From Halolactibacillus miurensis (lineage in GTDB: Bacteria; Bacillota; Bacilli; Bacillales; Amphibacillaceae): a stretch of DNA of 64,000 nucleotides. Both the position numbers and the translations under genes were made by a program. The notes beneath the pieces were generated by a model. The model worked only from the letters and a program-made list of their open reading frames with translations, was not told the origin of the DNA and made no database searches. This document shows, in pieces, positions 42,176-51,024 of the stretch; position 1 is the first letter of the stretch; every line of letters begins with the position of its first letter. The stretch covers positions 1 to 64,000 of the forward strand of contig NZ_FPAI01000004.1 of assembly GCF_900116255.1 (NCBI RefSeq), given 5' to 3'.

Positions 42176-43060
42176 ATGACCGAAGGAAAGATTATGAAAG
42201 CGCTAAGTGGGTTTTATTATGTAGAAGACCAGGTAGGGGAAATATTCCAATGCCGAGCAAGAGGTGTGTTCAGGAAAAATAAAGAAACGCCTCTTGTAGG
42301 AGATTTTGTTGAATTTGAATCAGCTAATAAGACAGACGGTACCGTTACCAAATTGTTACCGCGTAAAAACGCCTTAATCAGACCGCCCGTCAGCAATGTT
42401 GACCAGGCGCTGATTGCGGTATCCGTTAAAGAGCCGGATTTTAGTACGGTGTTACTAGACCGATTTTTAGTGTTGGTTGAAAAGCATAAGATTGAACCGG
42501 TGATTTTACTAACTAAAATGGATTTGCTGGAAGAGGATGATTATCAAACCGTTGCTCATTACCGAGAAATTTATGAGGCTATGGGCTATGTTGTAAAAGA
42601 ATTCTCCACCATTATAGAGCAAGATTCAAGGCAATTAGAAGATTTATTAACAGGCAAAACGACAGTGATTGCGGGTCAATCGGGTGTGGGGAAATCTAGT
42701 TTTTTAAACCAATTAAACCCAGACTTAAAAATTAAGACAGCTGAAATTTCTGATAGTTTAGGGCGCGGGAAGCATACAACACGTCACGTGGAGTTAGTCC
42801 CTATCTTAGGTGGTCACGTTGCTGATACGCCAGGATTTAGTTCGTTAGATTTTGCCGAGATTGATTTAGAGGAGTTGCCGAAATTATTTGTTGATTTCGA
42901 ACAATATAGTGACGCGTGTAAGTTCAGAGGATGTATGCATATGAATGAACCGAAATGTCGCGTCAAACAAGCGGTCGATACAGGAGAAATTGCCCTGTTT
43001 AGGTATGAGCATTATCAACAGTTTTATGAAGAGATTAAACAAAGAAAGCCGAGGTATTAA
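42176..43060 (+). CDS. rsgA: Ribosome small-subunit GTPase RsgA (CpgA/YloQ)
   Basis: RsgA is a late 30S assembly checkpoint GTPase. The 294-residue product has an OB fold, the circularly permuted GTPase with motifs in the order LTKMDLL (G4), GQSGVGKSSFL (G1), DTPGFSS (G3), and a zinc site (CKFRGCMHMNEPKC) in the C-terminal helical domain. It sits directly after prkC, as in B. subtilis, where PrkC phosphorylates it. Confidence 0.97.
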   Translation: MTEGKIMKALSGFYYVEDQVGEIFQCRARGVFRKNKETPLVGDFVEFESANKTDGTVTKLLPRKNALIRPPVSNVDQALIAVSVKEPDFSTVLLDRFLVLVEKHKIEPVILLTKMDLLEEDDYQTVAHYREIYEAMGYVVKEFSTIIEQDSRQLEDLLTGKTTVIAGQSGVGKSSFLNQLNPDLKIKTAEISDSLGRGKHTTRHVELVPILGGHVADTPGFSSLDFAEIDLEELPKLFVDFEQYSDACKFRGCMHMNEPKCRVKQAVDTGEIALFRYEHYQQFYEEIKQRKPRY

Positions 43061-43062
43061 TT

Positions 43063-43722
43063 ATGTCAAAAATAGCCCCATCGATTTTATCCGCAGACTT
43101 TAGTAAATTAGGCGATGAGATTAAAGAAGTTGAACAAGCAGGTGCGGATTATATTCATGTTGACGTCATGGATGGGCATTTCGTCCCTAATATTACGATT
43201 GGTCCACTTGTCGTTGAAGCGATTCGCCCCATATCAACTTTACCGCTGGATGTTCATTTAATGATTGAAAATCCAGATCACTATATTGATCAATTCGCAG
43301 ACAGTGGGGCGGATATTATTACCGTACATTATGAAGCGTGTACCCACTTGCACCGAACGATTATGCATATTAAAGAAAAAGGTGTGAAGGCAGGACTTGT
43401 CATCAATCCTGCGACACCTGTGGAGTTGATTCGACCGATTTTACCAGAACTCGATTTATTGCTGTTTATGACAGTGAACCCAGGGTTTGGTGGTCAGTCA
43501 TTTATCCCGAGTGTACTCGATCAAATTAAACAAGCCGATCAGTGGCGTAAAGATATGCAACTTGACTTAGAATTTGAAGTAGATGGTGGCATTAATACAG
43601 AAACAGCTCGTTGGTGTAAAGAAGCAGGTATTGATGTATTCGTTGCGGGGAGCTTTATTTTTAATAAAACCGACCGTAAAGAAGCGATTGATCAATTACG
43701 TCAAGTCATCGAGGAAAAGTAA
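43063..43722 (+). CDS. rpe: Ribulose-phosphate 3-epimerase
   Basis: Rpe interconverts ribulose 5-phosphate and xylulose 5-phosphate in the pentose phosphate pathway. The 219-residue barrel has APSILSADFSKL, the metal-binding HVDVMDGHFVPN and DVHLMI, MTVNPGFGGQSFI and the catalytic EVDGGIN. It is spaced 2 bases from each neighbour (rsgA, thiN). Confidence 0.97.
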   Translation: MSKIAPSILSADFSKLGDEIKEVEQAGADYIHVDVMDGHFVPNITIGPLVVEAIRPISTLPLDVHLMIENPDHYIDQFADSGADIITVHYEACTHLHRTIMHIKEKGVKAGLVINPATPVELIRPILPELDLLLFMTVNPGFGGQSFIPSVLDQIKQADQWRKDMQLDLEFEVDGGINTETARWCKEAGIDVFVAGSFIFNKTDRKEAIDQLRQVIEEK

Positions 43723-43724
43723 TT

Positions 43725-44372
43725 ATGACCGTTTACGGTATTGTTGCAGGAGGGCCAAAGGCTCTCCTTCCTTGTTTAAAGAATCAACCTGTTGATTATT
43801 GGATTGGTTGTGACCGAGGAAGTTTATATATTCTAGAAGAAAGTCTGCCGCTATTTCAAGCGATTGGTGATTTTGATTCTGTCACGGCGGAAGAACGACA
43901 ACGAATTAAACAACATGCGAAACACATGCATCTTTTTCCGGCGGATAAAGACGATTCAGATTTAGAACTTGCGGTTAAATCAATACATCAACAACCAGAA
44001 GACACCTTGATTTTTTATGGTATTACTGGCGGTCGATTAGACCACACGTTAGCTAATCTCGCTTTGTTGAAACGCTTAGTTAAACGAAATATCAAGGCAA
44101 AAATGATCGATCGTTATCATACGATGGACGTCTATGTACCGGGTGTGCATAAGGTTCAACTAAACCCCGAACGTTATATTTCGATTTTACCTGCGACCGA
44201 AAAAGTTATCGGAGTGACGTTAGACGGGTTTAAATATCCGTTAGTGGATCGGACATTAGAAGAGGGCTCGAGTTTGACGTTATCGAATCATCTCCTAACG
44301 ATTGAAGGGTCTATTTCCTTCACTAAAGGCATACTCATAGTAATAAGTGCTGAAGACCAAGAAACTTTTTAA
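43725..44372 (+). CDS. thiN: Thiamine pyrophosphokinase ThiN
   Basis: ThiN transfers pyrophosphate from ATP to thiamine to give the active cofactor. The 215-residue protein has the N-terminal catalytic domain (IGCDRGSLYIL, AIGDFDSV, DKDDSDLELAVK, TGGRLDHTLANLALL) and a beta C-terminal thiamine-binding domain. Position between rpe and spoVM is the same as in B. subtilis. Its 3' end contains a possible SigE promoter for spoVM. Confidence 0.93.
   Translation: MTVYGIVAGGPKALLPCLKNQPVDYWIGCDRGSLYILEESLPLFQAIGDFDSVTAEERQRIKQHAKHMHLFPADKDDSDLELAVKSIHQQPEDTLIFYGITGGRLDHTLANLALLKRLVKRNIKAKMIDRYHTMDVYVPGVHKVQLNPERYISILPATEKVIGVTLDGFKYPLVDRTLEEGSSLTLSNHLLTIEGSISFTKGILIVISAEDQETF
44309..44337 (+). promoter_or_regulatory. 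Possible SigE promoter of spoVM inside thiN
   Basis: GTCTATT (44309-44315; SigE -35 consensus KMATATT) and CATACTCA (44330-44337; -10 consensus CATACANT) lie 14 bases apart, about 53 bases before spoVM. In B. subtilis spoVM is transcribed by SigE. Both boxes have mismatches. Confidence 0.4.
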
Positions 44373-44389
44373 TGAGAGGGTTGAGGGGA

Positions 44390-44458
44390 ATGCTCTTTTT
44401 TACAGTGAAAGTGCCAAGTTTTATCGGGAAGATATTGCAGCGGATGCGAAAGCATTAG
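44390..44458 (+). CDS. spoVM: Spore morphogenesis peptide SpoVM
   Basis: SpoVM is an amphipathic peptide that recognises the convex forespore membrane and anchors the SpoIVA coat basement layer. This ORF of 22 codons translates to MLFFTVKVPSFIGKILQRMR followed by Lys-His. It matches the pattern of B. subtilis SpoVM (26 residues): aromatic N-terminus, the helix-breaking Pro (Pro9), Phe-x-Gly, then a basic amphipathic helix. It lies between thiN and rpmB, the exact B. subtilis position. GAGAGGG or GAGGGG provides the ribosome binding site. The peptide is four residues shorter than usual at the C-terminus. Confidence 0.87.
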   Translation: MLFFTVKVPSFIGKILQRMRKH

Positions 44459-44492
44459 CTTAAGGTGTCGTCATTAAGATGTAAAGGCATAA

Positions 44493-44532
44493 AAATAAAG
44501 CGCAGGCCATAAGTGGCAACTGCGCTTTATTT
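44493..44532. terminator. Bidirectional terminator between spoVM and rpmB
   Basis: A 13-bp perfect stem (AAATAAAGCGCAG with CTGCGCTTTATTT) with a 14-base loop lies at the 3' ends of the convergent genes. Confidence 0.85.
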
Positions 44533-44545
44533 CATCATTAACGTA

Positions 44546-44734
44546 TTATACACGTTCAACTTTACCAGATTTTAATGCACGAGCAGATACGTAAACACGT
44601 TTTGGTTTACCGTCTACCATGATGCGTACTTTTTGAACATTTGCTTTCCAGTTACGTTTGTTAGCGTTCATAGCGTGTGAACGATTGTTTCCAGAAACTG
44701 TCTTACGTCCGGTTACGACACATTTACGGCTCAT
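44546..44734 (-). CDS. rpmB: Ribosomal protein L28
   Basis: L28 is a basic 62-residue protein of the large subunit. The product begins [20 protein letters not shown] and ends [16 protein letters not shown], typical of the Bacillus form. Only one Cys remains, so it is a zinc-free type. The start at 44734 follows GGAGGGAAAAAT on the minus strand; an in-frame extension upstream to 44755 contains the ribosome binding site and is not coding. Confidence 0.97.
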   Translation of the reverse strand: MSRKCVVTGRKTVSGNNRSHAMNANKRNWKANVQKVRIMVDGKPKRVYVSARALKSGKVERV

Positions 44735-45088
44735 ATTTTTCCCTCCTACATACAACTATCTCATTTCATACTCATATAATTTATCATAGTTAATCGACAA
44801 TTGCAATTAAATTTAAGTAAAAAACTTCTTTTAGAAGCTTATCACTTCAAGGTTTTTAGTCGCAAATCAAGGATAAACACTTGACAGCATAAGGTTTTTC
44901 ATTCAAAGTAATGGGAGAAGAAAAATTTAAAAAACAAAGGGATAAAAGTGTTTCCTACGCTTTCTTTTGTTAAATCCTTTTCTTAAGTGAAAAAGTATTG
45001 TAAAATGTTTAATGGCTATGCATGTTTTTAATCGTGAAAGAAATGAAGAGATAATAAAAACGGTAGATTCAAATTAGGAGGTAAACAG
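44735..45088. other. AT-rich divergent intergenic region between rpmB and yloU
   Basis: About 350 bases without a credible ORF. The left part holds the rpmB promoter. The right part has TTGACA at 44881 without a matching -10, and a TAAAAT at 45001-45006 with a weak -35 (TTTTCT, 17-base spacer) that may serve yloU. A short CTTCTTTTAGAAG hairpin lies at 44825-44837. No T-box, PyrR or other recognised leader is seen. Confidence 0.55.
44778..44806 (-). promoter_or_regulatory. Candidate SigA promoter of rpmB
   Basis: On the minus strand TTGCAA (44801-44806) and TAAATT (44778-44783) are 17 bases apart, about 44 bases before the L28 start. Confidence 0.45.
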
Positions 45089-45451
45089 ATGACAATTGAA
45101 TTAACAACAAAAGATGGTCACGTCACTATAACAAATGAAGTTATTGCTACTGTCGCTGGTGGTGCAGCCATTGAGTGTTACGGTATCGTTGGTATGGCGT
45201 CAAAAAATCAATTAAAAGACGGTATTGCCGAAATCTTAAGAAAAGAGAACTTTTCTAAAGGTGTGGTTGTGACACAACAAGAAGATGAAATTTCTATTGA
45301 TATGTATATTATTGTGAGCTACGGTACTAAGATTTCTGAAATTGCTCACAACGTGCAATCACAAGTCAAGTATACATTAGATAAGACATTAGGCTTACCA
45401 ATTAAAGCAGTAAATATTTATATTCAAGGCGTACGTGTTCAAGCTGACTAA
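45089..45451 (+). CDS. yloU: Asp23/Gls24 family protein YloU
   Basis: The Asp23 family (DUF322) comprises small envelope-stress or alkaline-shock proteins of Bacillota with unclear molecular roles. The 120-residue product has the family pattern ITNEVIATVAGGAAIECYG at the start, then IVVSYGTKISEIAHNVQSQVKYTL and VNIYIQGVRV. It always neighbours a FakA-type gene, as here, which suggests a link to fatty-acid or envelope metabolism. Start after TTAGGAGG. Confidence 0.92.
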   Translation: MTIELTTKDGHVTITNEVIATVAGGAAIECYGIVGMASKNQLKDGIAEILRKENFSKGVVVTQQEDEISIDMYIIVSYGTKISEIAHNVQSQVKYTLDKTLGLPIKAVNIYIQGVRVQAD

Positions 45452-45488
45452 CGTCTATTTTTGTAAGGTTTAAAGGGAGGAACTCATT

Positions 45489-47156
45489 GTGGTATTAAAA
45501 CAACTAGAAGGTGACAAGCTCCAAGAAATGGTGTTAGTTGGCGCCGATCACTTATCAAATAATGCAGATATGATTGATGCATTAAACGTATTCCCTGTGC
45601 CAGATGGCGATACAGGAACAAACATGAATTTATCAATGACATCAGGTGCTCAGGAAGTAAGTAAGCTAAAAAATCCAACGATTAGTGACGTAGCTAGTGC
45701 GTTTGCTAAAGGTCTTTTAATGGGTGCTAGAGGAAACTCAGGTGTTATTTTGTCTCAACTTTTTAGAGGGTTTAGTAAAGGGGTTGAAGGACTTGATGTT
45801 CTTACAACGAAAACTTTCGCTAAAGGTTTAGAGAACGGTGTGAAAACAGCGTACAAGGCGGTTATTAAACCTGTAGAAGGAACAATTTTAACTGTCGCAA
45901 AAGATACAGCAAATAAAGCGTTAGAAATTGCTGAAACGACAGAAGACTTAGAAGTATTTCTAGAAGAAGTTGTAAAAGCGAGTAAAGTATCTTTGGATTA
46001 TACCCCAGAACTCTTACCGATTTTAAAAGAAGTCGGTGTTGTTGATAGTGGTGGTAAAGGACTTGTTGTGATTTATGAAGCGTTTTTAGCTTCATTAAAA
46101 GGTGAAGCCTTACCAGAACGTGAAGTGGCTTCTGTGGCGATGGATGACTTAGTAAGTGCTGAACATCACCAATCACATCACCAAGATTATATGGATACAT
46201 CAGAGATTGAATTCGGTTACTGTACGGAGTTCATGGTGAAGTTCGAAGACGATAAGTTAAAAGATCATCCGTATGACGAAGAAACATTCCGTTCGGAATT
46301 ATCAGAAATGGGTGATTCATTACTCGTTGTTTCAGATGATGATTATGTCCGTGTGCATGTGCATGTGGAATATCCAGGTGAAGCGATGAACTTAGCGCAA
46401 CGTTTTGGTAGCTTTATGATGATTAAAGTAGAAAACATGCGTGAACAACACAGTGCAATCGTGAACGAAGACCAACCGAAAGAAACGGCAAAAGAATTAA
46501 GTGAATACGGTATTGTCGCTGTTTCAGTTGGTGAGGGTATTGCTGAATTACTTAAGAGTCTAGGTACAACAGTCGTGATGCAAGGCGGACAGACGATGAA
46601 TCCTAGCACAAAAGATATAACAGAAGCAATTAAAGCAGCCCATGCGAAAAAAGTGATCGTCTTACCTAATAATAAAAATATTATTATGGCCGCTGAACAA
46701 GCAGCTGAATTAGCCGAGTGTGACGTCGTCGTTGTACCGACAAAAACCATTCCTCAAGGCATGAGCGCCTTACTTGCGTTTAATTCAGAGGCGAATTTAG
46801 AAGAAAATAAACAACAGATGATTGACGGTGCAAAAGCTGTGAAGACGGGGCAGATTACGTATGCCGTTCGCGATACGCAAATTGACGGTTTGACAATTGA
46901 AAATGGCCATTTTATGGGCTTACTCGATGGCAAAATCAAAGCATCTAATAAAGATCAATTTGAAACAATCAAAGCGTTACTGAATGAATTAGTTGATGAA
47001 GATGATGAGATTTTCACGTTATTACAAGGTGAAGATGCAACAGATGAGTTAACGACAGCGATCGTTGATTACTTAGAAGCAGAATTTGAAGATCTTGAAG
47101 TTGAAGTTCATCAAGGACAACAACCCATCTATTCTTATATTTTCTCAGTTGAATAA
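45489..47156 (+). CDS. fakA: Fatty acid kinase subunit FakA (YloV, DAK-type)
   Basis: FakA phosphorylates fatty acids bound to FakB and feeds them to PlsX/PlsY. The 555-residue protein has an N-terminal Dak2-type ATP-binding domain (NVFPVPDGDTGTNMNLSM, GARGNSGVILSQLFRGF), a middle domain (EFGYCTEFMVKF, GDSLLVVSDDD, VHVHVEYPG) and a C-terminal domain with VMQGGQTMNPST and LPNNKNI. GTG start with GGGAGG about 8 bases before. plsX occurs 4.4 kb downstream, but no fakB is in the window. Confidence 0.93.
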   Translation: MVLKQLEGDKLQEMVLVGADHLSNNADMIDALNVFPVPDGDTGTNMNLSMTSGAQEVSKLKNPTISDVASAFAKGLLMGARGNSGVILSQLFRGFSKGVEGLDVLTTKTFAKGLENGVKTAYKAVIKPVEGTILTVAKDTANKALEIAETTEDLEVFLEEVVKASKVSLDYTPELLPILKEVGVVDSGGKGLVVIYEAFLASLKGEALPEREVASVAMDDLVSAEHHQSHHQDYMDTSEIEFGYCTEFMVKFEDDKLKDHPYDEETFRSELSEMGDSLLVVSDDDYVRVHVHVEYPGEAMNLAQRFGSFMMIKVENMREQHSAIVNEDQPKETAKELSEYGIVAVSVGEGIAELLKSLGTTVVMQGGQTMNPSTKDITEAIKAAHAKKVIVLPNNKNIIMAAEQAAELAECDVVVVPTKTIPQGMSALLAFNSEANLEENKQQMIDGAKAVKTGQITYAVRDTQIDGLTIENGHFMGLLDGKIKASNKDQFETIKALLNELVDEDDEIFTLLQGEDATDELTTAIVDYLEAEFEDLEVEVHQGQQPIYSYIFSVE

Positions 47157-47170
47157 GCGTGAATTTAGAC

Positions 47171-47210
47171 GAAAAGTGTTTCGAATTTTTATTTCGAGAC
47201 ACTTTTCTTT
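47171..47210 (+). terminator. Terminator after fakA
   Basis: GAAAAGTGTTTCGAA pairs with TTTCGAGACACTTTTC and is followed by TTT. Confidence 0.85.
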
Positions 47211-47248
47211 ATATCATTAATTTTTAAAGTTGAAGGGAAGATGACTGA

Positions 47249-47914
47249 ATGGGGAAATTTCAATCAGTTTTTGATATTATAGGACCTATCATGGTTGGGC
47301 CATCGAGTTCTCATACCGCAGGAGCAGTGAAAATTGGACGAGCGACACGTTACTTGTTTGCTGAAGACATTCATTACGTCAAATGTCACTTGTACGGCTC
47401 GTTTGCAAAAACGTATAAAGGACACGGGACTGATGTTGCTTTAATCGCGGGGATTTTAGGATATAATACGGATGATGAGCGAATCATTGACGCTTTGTCT
47501 CACGCAAAAGATCAAGGCATTCATGTGGAGTTTATCGAAGATTATTCTGCGGTACCTCATCCAAATACGGTGAGAATCGAAGTAATGAATGCCACAGATC
47601 ATTTAGAGTTGGTCGGTCAATCGATTGGTGGGGGTAAAGTTGAAATTGTTGAGTTAAACGGCTTTAACTTAAACTTGTCAGGTAACCATCCTGCCATCTT
47701 AGTGATGCATAACGACCGTTTCGGAGCGATCGCATCAGTGACAGAAATTTTAGCCCGTTACGAAATAAATATCGGACGGATGGAAGTAAATCGTAAAGAT
47801 GTTGGTAAAGAAGCGCTCATGACAATTGAATTAGATCAGAACATTGAACCAGAGGTAGAAGCCGCTTTACGTGATGCTAAACATATTTTGCGGCTCGCTA
47901 AAGTCGTCGATTGA
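47249..47914 (+). CDS. sdaAB: L-serine dehydratase, beta subunit
   Basis: With SdaAA it converts L-serine to pyruvate and ammonia. The 221-residue chain has the SDH beta domain (VFDIIGPIMVGPSSSHTAGA, GHGTDVALIAGILG, PHPNTVRIE) and a C-terminal ACT domain (GAIASVTEILARYEINIGRMEV) that likely senses serine. It follows a terminator and precedes the alpha gene by 89 bases. Confidence 0.96.
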   Translation: MGKFQSVFDIIGPIMVGPSSSHTAGAVKIGRATRYLFAEDIHYVKCHLYGSFAKTYKGHGTDVALIAGILGYNTDDERIIDALSHAKDQGIHVEFIEDYSAVPHPNTVRIEVMNATDHLELVGQSIGGGKVEIVELNGFNLNLSGNHPAILVMHNDRFGAIASVTEILARYEINIGRMEVNRKDVGKEALMTIELDQNIEPEVEAALRDAKHILRLAKVVD

Positions 47915-48003
47915 TGTTTGGGTTCAGTTAATGTCGCGTCATATCGTTTGTTGTAAGTATAATCTCGATAGAGATAAATAGAGACAAGGAAAGGGAAGTT
48001 AGG

Positions 48004-48885
48004 ATGTTTCGTACTGTAAAAGAATTAATTGAACTGGCAGAATTAAAAAATACAGCCATTGCAGATCTTATGATTGAACGTGAAATGGCTTTATATGAAT
48101 TGAGTTATGAAGATGTATTTAGTCGAATGGAATCTCAGTTAGTAGTGATGGAAGAAGCTATTGAGCGAGGTTTAGAGGGCGTGCGCTCTGTTACTGGGCT
48201 GACTGGTGGCGATGCGGTGAAAATCAATAAGTATCTCACTGAACACGAGCCTCTCTCAGGTCCTATTTTACTAGATGCGGTTAGTAAAGCGGTGGCGACA
48301 AATGAAGTTAACGCTGCGATGGGGAAAGTGTGTGCTACACCAACAGCAGGGAGTGCCGGCTGTGTCCCTGGTGTGTTATTTGCGGTAAAAGACCGATTAC
48401 ACGCGTCAAGAGAAGATATGGTCAAGTTTTTATTTACGACAGGCGCCTTTGGGTTAGTGGTGGCGAATAATGCCTTTATTTCGGGCGCGCAAGGGGGTTG
48501 TCAAGCAGAAGTTGGGTCAGCCTCTGCAATGGCGGCGGCTGCTGTCGTTGAAATGGCAGGCGGGACGCCCGAGCAGTCCGCGCATGCTTTTAGTATCACA
48601 CTAAAAAATATGTTAGGGTTAATATGTGACCCTGTCGCTGGTCTCGTTGAAGTACCTTGTGTGAAGCGCAATGCACTAGGCGCCTCTCAAGCCATTGTAT
48701 CTGCCGATATGGCCTTAGCCGGTGTGAAGAGCGTCATTCCAACGGATGAGGTTATTTCAGCGATGTACCGCGTCGGTCAACGGATGCCTGTAGCATTTAA
48801 AGAGACCGCAGAAGGTGGTTTGGCTGCCACACCAACGGGGAAACGACTAGCTCAAGAAATATTCTCAAATCAAACGACAAAGTGA
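48004..48885 (+). CDS. sdaAA: L-serine dehydratase, alpha subunit (4Fe-4S)
   Basis: The alpha chain carries the iron-sulfur centre that activates the serine hydroxyl. The 293-residue protein has TPTAGSAGCVPGVL, GAQGGCQAEVGSASAMAAAA, and LGLICDPVAGLVEVPCVKRNA, which hold the conserved cysteines. A TATAAT-like hexamer in the gap (47958-47963) could be an extra promoter. recG follows after 10 bases, as in B. subtilis. Confidence 0.96.
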   Translation: MFRTVKELIELAELKNTAIADLMIEREMALYELSYEDVFSRMESQLVVMEEAIERGLEGVRSVTGLTGGDAVKINKYLTEHEPLSGPILLDAVSKAVATNEVNAAMGKVCATPTAGSAGCVPGVLFAVKDRLHASREDMVKFLFTTGAFGLVVANNAFISGAQGGCQAEVGSASAMAAAAVVEMAGGTPEQSAHAFSITLKNMLGLICDPVAGLVEVPCVKRNALGASQAIVSADMALAGVKSVIPTDEVISAMYRVGQRMPVAFKETAEGGLAATPTGKRLAQEIFSNQTTK

Positions 48886-48895
48886 GTGGATAACG

Positions 48896-50932
48896 ATGTT
48901 GGATAGTCGAGTAACGACAATAAAAGGTGTTGGTGAGGCACTAGAAGAAAAACTCAATCAATTACACATCTATACGGTTAGAGACTTAATTTATACTTTT
49001 CCATCACGTTATGATCATCATCAAATCTTACCGCTAAGCGAACTGATCCACGAACAAAAGGCGACGATTCAAGGGACAATCGTCGCCGATAGTTTAGTGA
49101 GCTTTTTTGGTAAGAAAAAATCTCGTTTAACTTTTCCCTTACAAGTCGGTGATGTGATAGTAAAAGTCATCATGTTTAATCGCCACTTTTTAAAAACACA
49201 ATTACAAGCAGGTAAAACGGTGACTGTCACAGGAAAGTGGGATCAATACCGTCAACAGTTAACAGCGGAGCATCACTTTCTTGGTGAGAAAGGACCGGAT
49301 GAGCCGATTGAACCTGTGTACCTATTAAAACAAGTCGTTCCGTCAAAACGGTTTAAAAAACTAATCAAACAAGCCTTAGAACAAGTCGAAGGACAACTAG
49401 ATGAATTTTTACCCGATACATATATGACGAAGTATAAATTGATTTCTTTAGCTTACGCGCTTAAACAGATGCATTTCCCGGAAAGTTTTAAACATTTAAA
49501 ACAAGCAAAGCGACGACTCGTGTATGATGAATTGTTGTTGTTTCAGTTAAAACTTCAGGCGATTAAAAAGTTTAACCGCGAACGAACGACCGGTGTTAAA
49601 AAACAACCGGATTTTGAGCTGGTGCAACAGTTTATCCATGCGTTACCGTTCACGCTGACAGACGCTCAGATGAAAGCGATGAAACAGATTCAGGCAGACT
49701 TAACCTCACCTTATCGCATGCACCGCTTACTGCAAGGGGATGTTGGTTCAGGGAAAACGATTGTGGCGGCGATTGGCATCTACTTGACACATACGGCTGG
49801 TAGTCAGAGTGCGTTAATGGTGCCGACAGAAATTCTGGCAGAACAACACTATCAAGGTTTTTGTCAGCTGTTTAAAGACACGCTCCACATTGAATTGTTA
49901 ACAGGGTCAGTCAAAGGTAAAAAACGGCGGGAGATTTTAGCGGGACTTGCGAGTGGCGAAGTAGATGTCGTCATCGGAACACACGCTTTAATTCAAGCTG
50001 AGGTTGATTTTGATTCCCTCGGCTTTGTTGTCATTGATGAACAGCACCGATTTGGTGTGAATCAACGGAAAGTGTTGCGTGAGAAAGGCATGGATCCTGA
50101 TGTGCTATTTATGACCGCAACCCCAATCCCGCGGACATTAGCGATAACAAGTTTTGGGGATATGGATGTGTCTATTATTGATGAGATGCCCGTTGGTCGA
50201 AAACCGGTTGAAACGTTTTGGGTGAAAGACACTATGTTAGACCGTATCTTAGCATTTATTGAAAAGGAAGTAAATAAAGGGCATCAAGCGTATATTGTTA
50301 CACCGTTAATAGAAGGGTCTGATAAGATGGATATCCAGAATGCGGTTGATCTGTATCAACAGTTAGCGGTATATTATGACAGCCGGGTATTGATTGGCTT
50401 ACTACATGGGCGTATGACAAATGATGAAAAAGATGCGGTCATGAAGGAGTTTACTGAAGGAAAGCGTGATGTATTAGTCTCGACAACGGTCATTGAAGTC
50501 GGTGTGAATGTCCCAAATGCGACCGTGATGGTTATTTATGATGCGGAGCGGTTCGGTCTTTCACAACTACACCAGTTACGTGGTCGAGTAGGAAGAAGCG
50601 ATACACAAAGTTATTGTATCTTGATTGCTGATCCAAAAGGTGATGTCGGAAAAGAGCGGATGCGGGTCATGACAGAGACGACCAATGGATTCGAACTGGC
50701 TGAGTATGATTTAAAGTTACGTGGTCCGGGGGATTTCTTCGGTAAAAAACAAAGCGGTTTACCAGAATTTCGTTTAGCGGATTTAGTGGAGGATTATCGT
50801 ACGCTTGAGACAGCAAGACGCGATGCGACTGATATTATATACGGTGATTTGTTAGATAATGACCTAGACTATGCCCCTTTAAAACAACATGTGGAAACGA
50901 TTTTAAAACAATATCAACAAGGATTTGATTAA
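48896..50932 (+). CDS. recG: ATP-dependent DNA helicase RecG
   Basis: RecG remodels stalled forks and branched DNA. The 678-residue protein has an N-terminal wedge/OB fold (about 1-250), helicase motif I in QGDVGSGKTIVA, the DEQH box, TATPIPRTLAIT, TTVIEVGVNVPNA, QLRGRVGRS, and the C-terminal TRG region near RGPGDFFGKKQSG. Complete and typical length. Confidence 0.97.
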   Translation: MLDSRVTTIKGVGEALEEKLNQLHIYTVRDLIYTFPSRYDHHQILPLSELIHEQKATIQGTIVADSLVSFFGKKKSRLTFPLQVGDVIVKVIMFNRHFLKTQLQAGKTVTVTGKWDQYRQQLTAEHHFLGEKGPDEPIEPVYLLKQVVPSKRFKKLIKQALEQVEGQLDEFLPDTYMTKYKLISLAYALKQMHFPESFKHLKQAKRRLVYDELLLFQLKLQAIKKFNRERTTGVKKQPDFELVQQFIHALPFTLTDAQMKAMKQIQADLTSPYRMHRLLQGDVGSGKTIVAAIGIYLTHTAGSQSALMVPTEILAEQHYQGFCQLFKDTLHIELLTGSVKGKKRREILAGLASGEVDVVIGTHALIQAEVDFDSLGFVVIDEQHRFGVNQRKVLREKGMDPDVLFMTATPIPRTLAITSFGDMDVSIIDEMPVGRKPVETFWVKDTMLDRILAFIEKEVNKGHQAYIVTPLIEGSDKMDIQNAVDLYQQLAVYYDSRVLIGLLHGRMTNDEKDAVMKEFTEGKRDVLVSTTVIEVGVNVPNATVMVIYDAERFGLSQLHQLRGRVGRSDTQSYCILIADPKGDVGKERMRVMTETTNGFELAEYDLKLRGPGDFFGKKQSGLPEFRLADLVEDYRTLETARRDATDIIYGDLLDNDLDYAPLKQHVETILKQYQQGFD

Positions 50933-50939
50933 TTTAGAC

Positions 50940-50989
50940 TTGCAAAAACAATCAAAGTCATATATATTACTATTAGTACCTAGTCATAG
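50940..50989 (+). promoter_or_regulatory. fapR promoter with FapR-like operator
   Basis: TTGCAA (50940-50945) and TATATT (50963-50968) are 17 bases apart. Directly downstream, TTAGTACCTAGTCATAG (50973-50989) has a perfect left half of the FapR operator (TTAGTACCT) and a diverged right half. FapR bound there would cover the transcription start, which fits autoregulation relieved by malonyl-CoA. Confidence 0.78.
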
Positions 50990-51024
50990 GATGAAGAAAC
51001 GGCACAGATATAGGTGGTGAAAAC

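Noticed and set aside
44881-44886. TTGACA as -35 of a yloU promoter
   Set aside because: No -10-like hexamer lies 16-18 bases downstream.
46343-46750. 135-residue minus-strand ORF inside fakA
   Set aside because: It lies fully antisense to a conserved gene and its composition is what the reverse strand of that gene would give.
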